A stretch of DNA of 64,000 nucleotides from the NCBI GenBank assembly GCA_963513935.1, contig OY740777.1, positions 13,441,092 to 13,505,091 of the forward strand, written 5' to 3'. Of the stretch, positions 36,124-46,130 are shown piece by piece. Below the pieces are notes generated by a model, which searched no databases, had not been told where the DNA came from, and saw only the letters and a program-made list of their open reading frames with translations. This DNA comes from Aphrophora alni (lineage: Eukaryota; Arthropoda; Insecta; Hemiptera; Aphrophoridae). Every line of letters starts with the position of its first letter. The stretch's first letter is position 1. The translations under genes and the position numbers were made by a program.

Positions 36124-36195
36124 TAATACCGGAGGGATTCGAACCTGTGAAGTTTGGATTTGAAGGCGGACACGCTACCGACTGAGCTATCGTGC
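36124..36195 (-). pseudogene. tRNA-like Pol III promoter, left arm
   Basis: On the minus strand TAGCTCAGTCGG (36189-36178) matches the A-box consensus TRGCNNAGYNGG at every position, and GGTTCGAATCC (36145-36135) is a perfect B box. Spacing of about 32 bp is normal. The acceptor, anticodon and T stems do not pair, so it is not a functional tRNA. It may be a decayed tRNA or a SINE head that keeps its internal promoter. It fires outward, toward the G-rich tract and element tip. Confidence 0.75.
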
Positions 36196-36198
36196 ATA

Positions 36199-36249
36199 GT
36201 ATTACAAGTCGGATAATTAACGCAGTATATAAGCCGCCATGTTGTAACC
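36199..36249. repeat. 51-bp direct repeat, copy 1
   Basis: AGTATTACAAGTCGGATAAT...GCCGCCATGTTGTAACCG, repeated with no visible change at 36479-36531. On the minus strand it leads directly into the tRNA-like promoter. It includes TTATATACTG and a GGCGGC motif. Confidence 0.8.
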
Positions 36250-36478
36250 GCAATAATGTGTTATATATATATAATGTGTTAAGATAGTTAACCTAACCTA
36301 TAAGTGTCCTACAGTTGCCCATCCATAGCCTATCAGCTGTTACAATAATGTGTCATTATATAATGTGTTAAGATAGTTAACCTAAAGTTTCCCACTTTTG
36401 CCCATCCACAGCCAATCAGCTGTTACAATAATGTGTTATATATTTATATAATGTGTTAAGATAGTTAACCTAACCCCA

Positions 36479-36531
36479 TAGTATTACAAGTCGGATAATT
36501 AACGCAGTATATAAGCCGCCATGTTGTAACC
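36479..36531. repeat. 51-bp direct repeat, copy 2
   Basis: Same sequence and orientation as 36199-36249, here bordering the hairpin region at 36565-36638. Equivalent copies exist in the right arm (about 45283-45335 and 45565-45615). Confidence 0.8.
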
Positions 36532-36564
36532 GAACGCCAGAACATTTCGTAGAAGTTCGGACAC

Positions 36565-36638
36565 GAACCCCTTACCGTAAGACTTACCGAGTTTTTCGCG
36601 ACCGCGAAAAACTCGCGTACGTCTTACGGTATGGGTTC
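36565..36638. repeat. 74-bp GC-rich hairpin, left arm
   Basis: GAACCC, ACCGTAAGAC and CGAGTTTTTCGCG on the left pair with CGCGAAAAACTCG, GTCTTACGGT and GGGTTC on the right, leaving only a few unpaired bases in the middle. It is an unusually GC-rich cruciform-capable site inside AT-rich satellite. The ORF spanning it (36499-36684, minus) has no recognised domain. Confidence 0.85.
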
Positions 36639-38614
36639 TGAGTCGTACCTCTAGGTTACTCTGACAACAAATAGTAGTGTCCAAATTGTAATGTGCTTGT
36701 GTTAACCTAACCTATAAGTTTCTGCCTACCACAGCCTATCAGCTGTTACAATAATGTGTTATATATATAATGTGTTATATATAATGTGTTAAGATAGTTA
36801 ACCTAAAGTTTCCTACTTTTACCCATCCACAGCCAATCAGCTGTTACAATAATGTGTTATATATTTATATAATGTGTTATATATGTATATAATGTGTTAA
36901 GATAGTTAATCCAACCTATGTATGAAAAGTTTTTACCTATGTTCACCACAGCCTACTTGTAACAGTTGGTACAATTAATGTGTTATATATTTATATAATG
37001 TGTTATATATGTATATAATGTGTTAAGATAGTTAACCTAACCTATAAGTTTCCTACTATTGCCTATGTTCACCACAGCCTACTTGTAACAGCTGGTACAA
37101 TAATGTGTTATATATTTATATAATGTGTTATATATGTATATAATGTGTTAAGATAGTTAATCCAACCTATGTATGAAAAGTTTTTACCTATGTTCACCAC
37201 AGCCTACTTGTAACAGTTGGTACAATCAATGTGTATTTATATAACGTGTTATATATTTATATAATGTGTTGAGATAGTTAACCTAACCTATAAGTTTCCT
37301 ACTTTTGCCTATGTTCACCACAGCCTACTTGAATCAGCTGGTACAATTAATGTGTTATATATTTATATAATGTGTTAAATATTTATATAATGTGTTATAT
37401 AGTTATATAATGTGTTAAGATAGTTAACCTAACCTAAAGTTTCCTACTTTTGCCTATGTTTACCACAAGTGTCCTACTTTTGAACATCCACAGCCAATCA
37501 GCTGTTACAATAATGTGTTATATATAATGTGTTATATATTTATATAATGTGTTATATAATGTGTTAAGATAGTTAACCTATTAGAGTTTCCTACTTTTTC
37601 CCACCACGGCCTAGGTACATTTAATGTGTATAATGTGTTAAACGTAGTTTCCTCCGTTGTCTACCAGGGTGTAGCACATGTGTTTAAGTATCGTGTTAAA
37701 ATATTGTTAACCTAGACTTAATTCCTACTTTTGCCTATTAACCTAACCTATAAGTGGCCTACTTTTACCCATCCACAGCCAATCAGCTGTTACAATAATG
37801 TGTTATATAATTATATAATGTGTTAAGATAGTTAACCTAAAGTTTCCTACCTTTGCTCATCCACAGCCAATCAGCGGTTCAATTAATGTGTTATATATAT
37901 ATATATATATATATATATAATGTGTTATATATTTATATAATGTGTTAAGATAGTTAACCTAAAGTGTCCTACTTTTACCCATCCACAGCCAATCAGCTGT
38001 TACAATAATGTGTTATATATATAATGTGTTATATATTTATATAATGTGTTAAGATAGTTAACCTATAAGTGTCCTACTTTTACCCATCCACAGCCTATAA
38101 GCTGTTACAATAATGTGTTATATAATTATATAATGTGTTAAGATAGTTAACCTAACCTATAAGTGTCCTACTTTTACCCATCCACAGCCAATCAGCTGGT
38201 ACAATTAATGTGTTATATATATATAATGTGTTATATATTTATATAATGTGTTATATAATGTGTTAAGATAGTTAACCTAACCTATAAGTTTCCTACTTTT
38301 ACCCATCCACAGCCAATCAGCTGTTACAATAATGTGTTATATATATATATAATGTGTTATATATTTATATAATGTGTTAAGATAGTTAACCTAACCTATA
38401 AGTGTCCTACTTTTACCCATCCACAGCCAATCAGCTGTTACAATAATGTGTTAAGATAGTTAACCTATAAGTGTCCTACTTTTATCCATCCACAGCCTAT
38501 CAGCTGTTACAATAATGTGTTATATAATTATATAATGTGTTAAGATAGTTAACCTAACCTATAAGTTTCCTACCTTTGCCTATCCACAGCCAATCAGCTG
38601 GTACAATTAATGTG

Positions 38615-38650
<36 letters not shown>

Positions 38651-39519
38651 TATATATTTATATAATGTGTTATATAATGTGTTAAGATAGTTAACCTAAC
38701 CTATAAGTTTCCTACTTTTACCCATCCACAGCCAATCAGCTGTTACAATAATGTGTTATATATATATATATAATGTGTTATATATTTATATAATGTGTTA
38801 CGATAGTTAACCTAACCTATAAGTGTCCTACTTTTACTCATCCACAGCCAATCAGCTGTTACAATAATGTGTTATACTGTATGTGTCCTACTTTTACCCA
38901 TCCACAGCCTATCAGCTGTTACAATAATGTGTTATATAATTATATAATGTGTTAAGATAGTTAACCTAACCTATAAGTTTCCTACTTTTGCCCATCCACA
39001 GCCAATCAGCTGGTACAATTATTGTGTTATATATTTTATATAATGTGTTAAGATATAATGTGTTAAGATAGTTAACCTAACCTATAAGTTTCCTACATTT
39101 GCCCATCCACAGCCTATCAGCTGGTACAATTAATGTGTTATATATAATGTGTTAAGATATAATGTGTTAAGATAGTTAACCTAACCTATAAGTTTCCTAC
39201 TTTTGCCCATCCACAGCCAATCAGCTGTTACAATAATGTGTTATATACATATATAATGTGTTATATATTTATATAATGTGTTATATAATGTGTTAAGATA
39301 GTTAACCTAACCTATTAGAGTTTCCTACTTTTGCCCACCACGGCCTAGGTACATTTAATGTGTATAATCTGTTAAACGTAGTTTCCTCCGTTGTCTACCA
39401 GGGTGTAGCACATGTTTTTATGTATCGTGTTAAAATATTGTTAACCTAGACTTAATTCCTACTTTTGCCTAAACCTATGCTTACCACAGTCCAAACGGGT
39501 GTTAGTCCGGCCACTATTT

Positions 39520-40135
39520 AACCGAACCGAAATTACCAACCGATTTACCAACCAAATCCAACCGATTTACCAACCGAAATATACTTTTACCAACCGATTT
39601 ACCAACCACAATATACTTTTACCAACCGATTTACCAACCAAAACCAACCGACATTGCAAAGAAATTTAAAAATCCCATTGCAATCCCCTACAAGGTAGAG
39701 TTAGCGGATGTTGAGTTGGCTACTCTACAGGAAAAAATGCCCGAAATACTATTGGAGCTGCAAACCCACGACTTCTTCTACCTTATGGATTTGGACATTA
39801 CACAAGATTTTGTGGGGATCTTTAACAAGCGAGAGATGTGTGAGCATTTACTACGTCATTAAAAATAAATAAATAAATGTTTTAAAATAATATTCTTTGT
39901 AATTTGTTACCTCCATTCCACCAAAACTCTTTTTAGTAGAGAGATAGATATTTGATGTGACCTTGGAATTGCAGCCGAAAACGACACGACCCCCCAACCC
40001 CCATTTTTCCTTTTTAAATATATAACGTCGTAACATTTGTTAGGAACCGATTTACCAAACCGTAGATAAAATTACCAAGATTTGGTTGGTAAATTGGTTG
40101 CAAAAAGTATATTTTGGTTGGTAAATCGGATGGTA
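39520..40135. mobile_element. nested inverted-repeat element, left arm
   Basis: Flanks are clusters of ACCAACCGATTTACCAACC on the left (39530-39650) and their complement GGTTGGTAAATCGG on the right (40062-40130), with ATATACTTTT spacers between repeats on both sides. The tandem-repeat-within-inverted-repeat design resembles foldback termini. The interior (39650-40060) holds the protein tail and a polyadenylation signal. Confidence 0.6.
39650..39862 (+). CDS. unrecognised C-terminal protein tail, left arm
   Basis: About 70 codons in frame to a TAA, followed at once by overlapping AATAAATAAATAAAT polyadenylation signals. Composition is clearly protein-like: a basic start (DIAKKFKNP), then an acidic, hydrophobic helix-prone part (EKMPEILLELQTHDFFYLMD) and a final MCEHLLRH. 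There is no initiator Met before the repeat-encoded region, so it is probably the last exon or 3' end of a captured gene. I do not recognise the family. Its exact copy lies in the right arm. Confidence 0.45.
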   Translation, partial: DIAKKFKNPIAIPYKVELADVELATLQEKMPEILLELQTHDFFYLMDLDITQDFVGIFNKREMCEHLLRH

Positions 40136-40866
40136 TTGGTTAGGTTAGGTTAGGTTAGGTCTGGTTAGGATAGGTTAGGTTAGGTTAAGTCTGGTTAGGA
40201 TAGGTTAGGATAGGTTAGGTTATGTTAGGTTAGGTTAGGATAGGATAGGTTAGGTTAGGTTAGGATAGGTTAGGTTAGGTTAGGATAGGTTGTGTTAGGT
40301 GAGGTTAGGTTAGGTTAGGATAGGTTAGGTTAGGTTAGGTTTTTAGGAGAATGGTTGTTAGGTTAAGTTAGGATAGGATAGGTTAGGTTAGGTTAGGTTA
40401 GGATAGGTTAGGTTAGGTTAGGTCTGGTTAGGATAGGTTAGGTTATGTTAGGTTAGGTTAGGATAGGATAGGTTAGGTTAGGTTAGGATAGGTTAGGTTA
40501 GGATAGGTTATGTTAGGTGAGGTTAGGTTAGGTTAGGATAGGTTAGGTTAGGTTAGGTCTGGTTAGGATGGGTTAGGATAGGTTAGGTTAGGTTAGGATA
40601 GATTAGGTTATGTTAGGTTAGGTTAGGATAGGTTAGGTTAGGTTAGGTTAGGATAGGTTAGGTTAGGTTAGGATAGGTTATGTTAGGTGAGGTTAGGTTA
40701 GATTAGGATAGGTTAGGTTAGGTTAGGTTAGGTTTTTAGGAGAATGGTTGTTAGGTTAGGTTAGGATAGGATAGGTTAGGTTAGGTTAGGTTAGGTTAGG
40801 TTAGGTTAGGATAGGTTATGTTAGGTTAGGTTAGGTTAGGTTAGGATAGGTTAGGTTAGGTTAGGT
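40136..40866. repeat. TTAGG telomere-repeat array, left arm
   Basis: About 730 bp of TTAGG on the plus strand, running toward the palindrome centre, mixed with the variants TTAGGATAGG, GGTCTGG and GTTATG. A GTTTTTAGGAGAATGGTTG spacer interrupts it near 40338 and 40733 and ends it near 40864. Confidence 0.95.
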
Positions 40867-40951
40867 TTTTAGGAGAATGGTTGCCACACGCCCGGGAGAT
40901 AGTAGGGGTGGGACGGAGGTTGGTAGGCGTGTGGCAACCATTCTCCTAAAA
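40867..40951. repeat. palindrome centre with 33-bp spacer
   Basis: GGTTGCCACACGCC (to 40892) pairs with GGCGTGTGGCAACC (from 40926). The unpaired spacer 40893-40925 is G-rich, with GGG, GGGG and GGG runs. Telomere arrays of opposite orientation lie on either side, giving a head-to-head (TTAGG)n-(CCTAA)n arrangement. Confidence 0.9.
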
Positions 40952-41682
40952 ACCTAACCTAACCTAACCTATCCTAACCTAACCTAACCTAACCTAACAT
41001 AACCTATCCTAACCTAACCTAACCTAACCTAACCTAACCTAACCTATCCTATCCTAACCTAACCTAACAACCATTCTCCTAAAAACCTAACCTAACCTAA
41101 CCTAACCTATCCTAATCTAACCTAACCTCACCTAACATAACCTATCCTAACCTAACCTAACCTATCCTAACCTAACCTAACCTAACCTATCCTAACCTAA
41201 CCTAACATAACCTAATCTATCCTAACCTAACCTAACCTATCCTAACCCATCCTAACCAGACCTAACCTAACCTAACCTATCCTAACCTAACCTAACCTCA
41301 CCTAACATAACCTATCCTAACCTAACCTATCCTAACCTAACCTAACCTATCCTATCCTAACCTAACCTAACATAACCTAACCTATCCTAACCAGACCTAA
41401 CCTAACCTAACCTATCCTAACCTAACCTAACCTAACCTATCCTATCCTAACTTAACCTAACAACCATTCTCCTAAAAACCTAACCTAACCTAACCTATCC
41501 TAACCTAACCTAACCTCACCTAACACAACCTATCCTAACCTAACCTAACCTATCCTAACCTAACCTAACCTATCCTATCCTAACCTAACCTAACATAACC
41601 TAACCTATCCTAACCTATCCTAACCAGACTTAACCTAACCTAACCTATCCTAACCAGACCTAACCTAACCTAACCTAACCAA
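40952..41682. repeat. CCTAA telomere-repeat array, right arm
   Basis: Mirror of 40136-40866, reading CCTAA away from the centre, with the same variant units and interspersed CAACCATTCTCCTAAAAAC spacers in the same order. Confidence 0.95.
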
Positions 41683-42298
41683 TACCATCCGATTTACCAA
41701 CCAAAATATACTTTTTGCAACCAATTTACCAACCAAATCTTGGTAATTTTATCTACGGTTTGGTAAATCGGTTCCTAACAAATGTTACGACGTTATATAT
41801 TTAAAAAGGAAAAATGGGGGTTGGGGGGTCGTGTCGTTTTCGGCTGCAATTCCAAGGTCACATCAAATATCTATCTCTCTACTAAAAAGAGTTTTGGTGG
41901 AATGGAGGTAACAAATTACAAAGAATATTATTTTAAAACATTTATTTATTTATTTTTAATGACGTAGTAAATGCTCACACATCTCTCGCTTGTTAAAGAT
42001 CCCCACAAAATCTTGTGTAATGTCCAAATCCATAAGGTAGAAGAAGTCGTGGGTTTGCAGCTCCAATAGTATTTCGGGCATTTTTTCCTGTAGAGTAGCC
42101 AACTCAACATCCGCTAACTCTACCTTGTAGGGGATTGCAATGGGATTTTTAAATTTCTTTGCAATGTCGGTTGGTTTTGGTTGGTAAATCGGTTGGTAAA
42201 AGTATATTGTGGTTGGTAAATCGGTTGGTAAAAGTATATTTCGGTTGGTAAATCGGTTGGATTTGGTTGGTAAATCGGTTGGTAATTTCGGTTCGGTT
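41683..42298. mobile_element. nested inverted-repeat element, right arm
   Basis: Reverse complement of 39520-40135, with the same inverted clusters of GGTTGGTAAATCGG and its complement. Confidence 0.6.
41956..42168 (-). CDS. unrecognised C-terminal protein tail, right arm
   Basis: Exact minus-strand counterpart of 39650-39862, same stop and polyadenylation signal. If transcribed, the two copies would be convergent, both reading toward the palindrome centre. Confidence 0.45.
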   Translation of the reverse strand, partial: DIAKKFKNPIAIPYKVELADVELATLQEKMPEILLELQTHDFFYLMDLDITQDFVGIFNKREMCEHLLRH

Positions 42299-42337
42299 AA
42301 ATAGTGGCCGGACTAACACCCGTTTGGACTGTGGTAA

Positions 42338-43167
42338 GCATAGGTTTAGGCAAAAGTAGGAATTAAGTCTAGGTTAACAATATTTTAACACGATACATAA
42401 AAACATGTGCTACACCCTGGTAGACAACGGAGGAAACTACGTTTAACAGATTATACACATTAAATGTACCTAGGCCGTGGTGGGCAAAAGTAGGAAACTC
42501 TAATAGGTTAGGTTAACTATCTTAACACATTATATAACACATTATATAAATATATAACACATTATATATGTATATAACACATTATTGTAACAGCTGATTG
42601 GCTGTGGATGGGCAAAAGTAGGAAACTTATAGGTTAGGTTAACTATCTTAACACATTATATCTTAACACATTATATATAACACATTAATTGTACCAGCTG
42701 ATAGGCTGTGGATGGGCAAATGTAGGAAACTTATAGGTTAGGTTAACTATCTTAACACATTATATCTTAACACATTATATAAAATATATAACACAATAAT
42801 TGTACCAGCTGATTGGCTGTGGATGGGCAAAAGTAGGAAACTTATAGGTTAGGTTAACTATCTTAACACATTATATAATTATATAACACATTATTGTAAC
42901 AGCTGATAGGCTGTGGATGGGTAAAAGTAGGACACATACAGTATAACACATTATTGTAACAGCTGATTGGCTGTGGATGAGTAAAAGTAGGACACTTATA
43001 GGTTAGGTTAACTATCGTAACACATTATATAAATATATAACACATTATATATATATATATAACACATTATTGTAACAGCTGATTGGCTGTGGATGGGTAA
43101 AAGTAGGAAACTTATAGGTTAGGTTAACTATCTTAACACATTATATAACACATTATATAAATATATA

Positions 43168-43201
<34 letters not shown>

Positions 43202-45564
43202 CACATTAATTGTACCAGCTGATTGGCTGTGGATAGGCAAAGGTAGGAAACTTATAGGTTAGGTTAACTATCTTAACACATTATATAATTATATAACACA
43301 TTATTGTAACAGCTGATAGGCTGTGGATGGATAAAAGTAGGACACTTATAGGTTAACTATCTTAACACATTATTGTAACAGCTGATTGGCTGTGGATGGG
43401 TAAAAGTAGGACACTTATAGGTTAGGTTAACTATCTTAACACATTATATAAATATATAACACATTATATATATATATAACACATTATTGTAACAGCTGAT
43501 TGGCTGTGGATGGGTAAAAGTAGGAAACTTATAGGTTAGGTTAACTATCTTAACACATTATATAACACATTATATAAATATATAACACATTATATATATA
43601 TAACACATTAATTGTACCAGCTGATTGGCTGTGGATGGGTAAAAGTAGGACACTTATAGGTTAGGTTAACTATCTTAACACATTATATAATTATATAACA
43701 CATTATTGTAACAGCTTATAGGCTGTGGATGGGTAAAAGTAGGACACTTATAGGTTAACTATCTTAACACATTATATAAATATATAACACATTATATATA
43801 TAACACATTATTGTAACAGCTGATTGGCTGTGGATGGGTAAAAGTAGGACACTTTAGGTTAACTATCTTAACACATTATATAAATATATAACACATTATA
43901 TATATATATATATATATATATAACACATTAATTGAACCGCTGATTGGCTGTGGATGAGCAAAGGTAGGAAACTTTAGGTTAACTATCTTAACACATTATA
44001 TAATTATATAACACATTATTGTAACAGCTGATTGGCTGTGGATGGGTAAAAGTAGGCCACTTATAGGTTAGGTTAATAGGCAAAAGTAGGAATTAAGTCT
44101 AGGTTAACAATATTTTAACACGATACTTAAACACATGTGCTACACCCTGGTAGACAACGGAGGAAACTACGTTTAACACATTATACACATTAAATGTACC
44201 TAGGCCGTGGTGGGAAAAAGTAGGAAACTCTAATAGGTTAACTATCTTAACACATTATATAACACATTATATAAATATATAACACATTATATATAACACA
44301 TTATTGTAACAGCTGATTGGCTGTGGATGTTCAAAAGTAGGACACTTGTGGTAAACATAGGCAAAAGTAGGAAACTTTAGGTTAGGTTAACTATCTTAAC
44401 ACATTATATAACTATATAACACATTATATAAATATTTAACACATTATATAAATATATAACACATTAATTGTACCAGCTGATTCAAGTAGGCTGTGGTGAA
44501 CATAGGCAAAAGTAGGAAACTTATAGGTTAGGTTAACTATCTCAACACATTATATAAATATATAACACGTTATATAAATACACATTGATTGTACCAACTG
44601 TTACAAGTAGGCTGTGGTGAACATAGGTAAAAACTTTTCATACATAGGTTGGATTAACTATCTTAACACATTATATACATATATAACACATTATATAAAT
44701 ATATAACACATTATTGTACCAGCTGTTACAAGTAGGCTGTGGTGAACATAGGCAATAGTAGGAAACTTATAGGTTAGGTTAACTATCTTAACACATTATA
44801 TACATATATAACACATTATATAAATATATAACACATTAATTGTACCAACTGTTACAAGTAGGCTGTGGTGAACATAGGTAAAAACTTTTCATACATAGGT
44901 TGGATTAACTATCTTAACACATTATATACATATATAACACATTATATAAATATATAACACATTATTGTAACAGCTGATTGGCTGTGGATGGGTAAAAGTA
45001 GGAAACTTTAGGTTAACTATCTTAACACATTATATATAACACATTATATATATAACACATTATTGTAACAGCTGATAGGCTGTGGTAGGCAGAAACTTAT
45101 AGGTTAGGTTAACACAAGCACATTACAATTTGGACACTACTATTTGTTGTCAGAGTAACCTAGAGGTACGACTCAGAACCCATACCGTAAGACGTACGCG
45201 AGTTTTTCGCGGTCGCGAAAAACTCGGTAAGTCTTACGGTAAGGGGTTCGTGTCCGAACTTCTACGAAATGTTCTGGCGTTCGGTTACAACATGGCGGCT
45301 TATATACTGCGTTAATTATCCGACTTGTAATACTATGGGGTTAGGTTAACTATCTTAACACATTATATAAATATATAACACATTATTGTAACAGCTGATT
45401 GGCTGTGGATGGGCAAAAGTGGGAAACTTTAGGTTAACTATCTTAACACATTATATAATGACACATTATTGTAACAGCTGATAGGCTATGGATGGGCAAC
45501 TGTAGGACACTTATAGGTTAGGTTAACTATCTTAACACATTATATATATATAACACATTATTGC
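42338..45564. repeat. CCAAT/AT-rich satellite, right arm
   Basis: Reverse complement of 36250-39480 (GCTGATTGGCTGTGGATGGG blocks here). Total length differs by 4 bp owing to two TA microsatellites. Units and the repeated longer insert occur in mirrored order. Confidence 0.9.
45176..45249. repeat. 74-bp GC-rich hairpin, right arm
   Basis: Mirror copy of 36565-36638 with the same CGAGTTTTTCGCG / CGCGAAAAACTCG stem. Confidence 0.85.
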
Positions 45565-45618
45565 GGTTACAACATGGCGGCTTATATACTGCGTTAATTA
45601 TCCGACTTGTAATACTAT

Positions 45619-45690
45619 GCACGATAGCTCAGTCGGTAGCGTGTCCGCCTTCAAATCCAAACTTCACAGGTTCGAATCCCTCCGGTATTA
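45619..45690 (+). pseudogene. tRNA-like Pol III promoter, right arm
   Basis: A box TAGCTCAGTCGG at 45625-45636 and B box GGTTCGAATCC at 45669-45679, both perfect consensus matches. Stems do not form a tRNA cloverleaf. It reads outward. From here to 46131 there is no plus-strand run of four T, so a Pol III transcript of about 520 nt through the G-rich tract is predicted. Confidence 0.75.
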
Positions 45691-45703
45691 AAAAAGTTAA
45701 GTG

Positions 45704-45757
45704 TATGACGTCATGTGTGTATGACGTCGTGTGTGTGTCTCGACAACAATACGTCAC
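45704..45757. promoter_or_regulatory. CRE-like cluster, right arm
   Basis: Mirror of 36057-36110: a perfect TGACGTCA at 45706-45713, then TGACGTCG and TACGTCAC. Confidence 0.4.
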
Positions 45758-46112
45758 AGGTGGGGGGACCAATGGGGGAAGGGAAGGGGCCTAAAGGGGA
45801 GGGGCAAGGGGAGGGGTGGGGGGACCAATGGGGGAAGGGAAGGGGCCTAAAGGGGAGGGGCAAGGGGAGGGGTGGGGGGACCAATGGGGAAGGGAAGGGG
45901 CCTAAAGGGGAGGGGCAAAGGGGGAGGGGCAAAGGGGGGAGGGGCAAAGGGGGGAGGGGCAAAGGGGGAGGGGCAAAGGGGGAGGGGAGGGGGAGGGGTG
46001 GGGGAGGGGCAAAGGGGGAGGGGCAAAGGGGGAGGGGCAAAGGGGGAGGGGCAAAGGGGGAGGGGGGAGGGGGAGGGGCAAAGGGGGAGGGGCGAAGGGG
46101 GGAGGGGGGAGG
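45758..46112 (+). repeat. G-rich minisatellite, right arm
   Basis: Plus strand reads GGGGAGGGGCAAAGGGGGAG-type units with many G3-G6 runs, preceded by roughly 60-bp units with GGGGGGACCAATGGGG. It is identical to the left arm by inspection except at the partner of 35765 (G at 46049). The apparent Gly-rich ORFs are repeat artefacts. Confidence 0.9.
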
Positions 46113-46130
46113 GGTGGGGGTACCCCCACC
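46113..46130 (+). terminator. hairpin plus T-run at the right tip
   Basis: GGTGGGGGTACCCCCACC (perfect 18-bp palindrome), then A and TTTTT at 46132-46136. This is the first T-run downstream of the Pol III boxes at 45625-45679, so it is a plausible Pol III stop. Confidence 0.45.

Larger units (their letters stand above)
36250..39480. repeat. CCAAT/AT-rich satellite, left arm
   Basis: Head-to-tail units of roughly 95-150 bp: TAACCTAACCTATAAGT, TTCCTACTTTTGCCCATCC, CAGCCAATCAGCTGTTACAA, then ATGTGTTATATATTTATATA stretches and GTGTTAAGATAGTTAACC. AT-rich parts vary in length by TA repeats. About fourteen units keep CAGCCAATCAGC, a perfect NF-Y CCAAT box; others have CCTATCAGC. A longer insert (about 37587-37735) with GTTTCCTCCGTTGTCTACCA is repeated at 39315-39470. 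Confidence 0.9.

Noticed and set aside
36124..36195. Functional tRNA gene
   Set aside because: Promoter boxes are perfect, but the acceptor, anticodon and T stems do not pair and no convincing anticodon loop can be placed.
35592..36253. Gly/Lys-rich and Pro/Leu-rich ORFs in the C-rich tract, in several frames and mirrored at 45561-46201
   Set aside because: All arise from a tandem repeat lacking stop codons. They have no non-repetitive domain and run into satellite or TIR sequence.
39851..40036. 61-codon minus ORF, mirrored at 41782-41967 plus, with a VVFGCNSK stretch faintly like a THAP start
   Set aside because: It lacks the required Cys/His pattern, overlaps the polyadenylation signal of the opposite-strand tail, and is partly composed of AT-rich filler.
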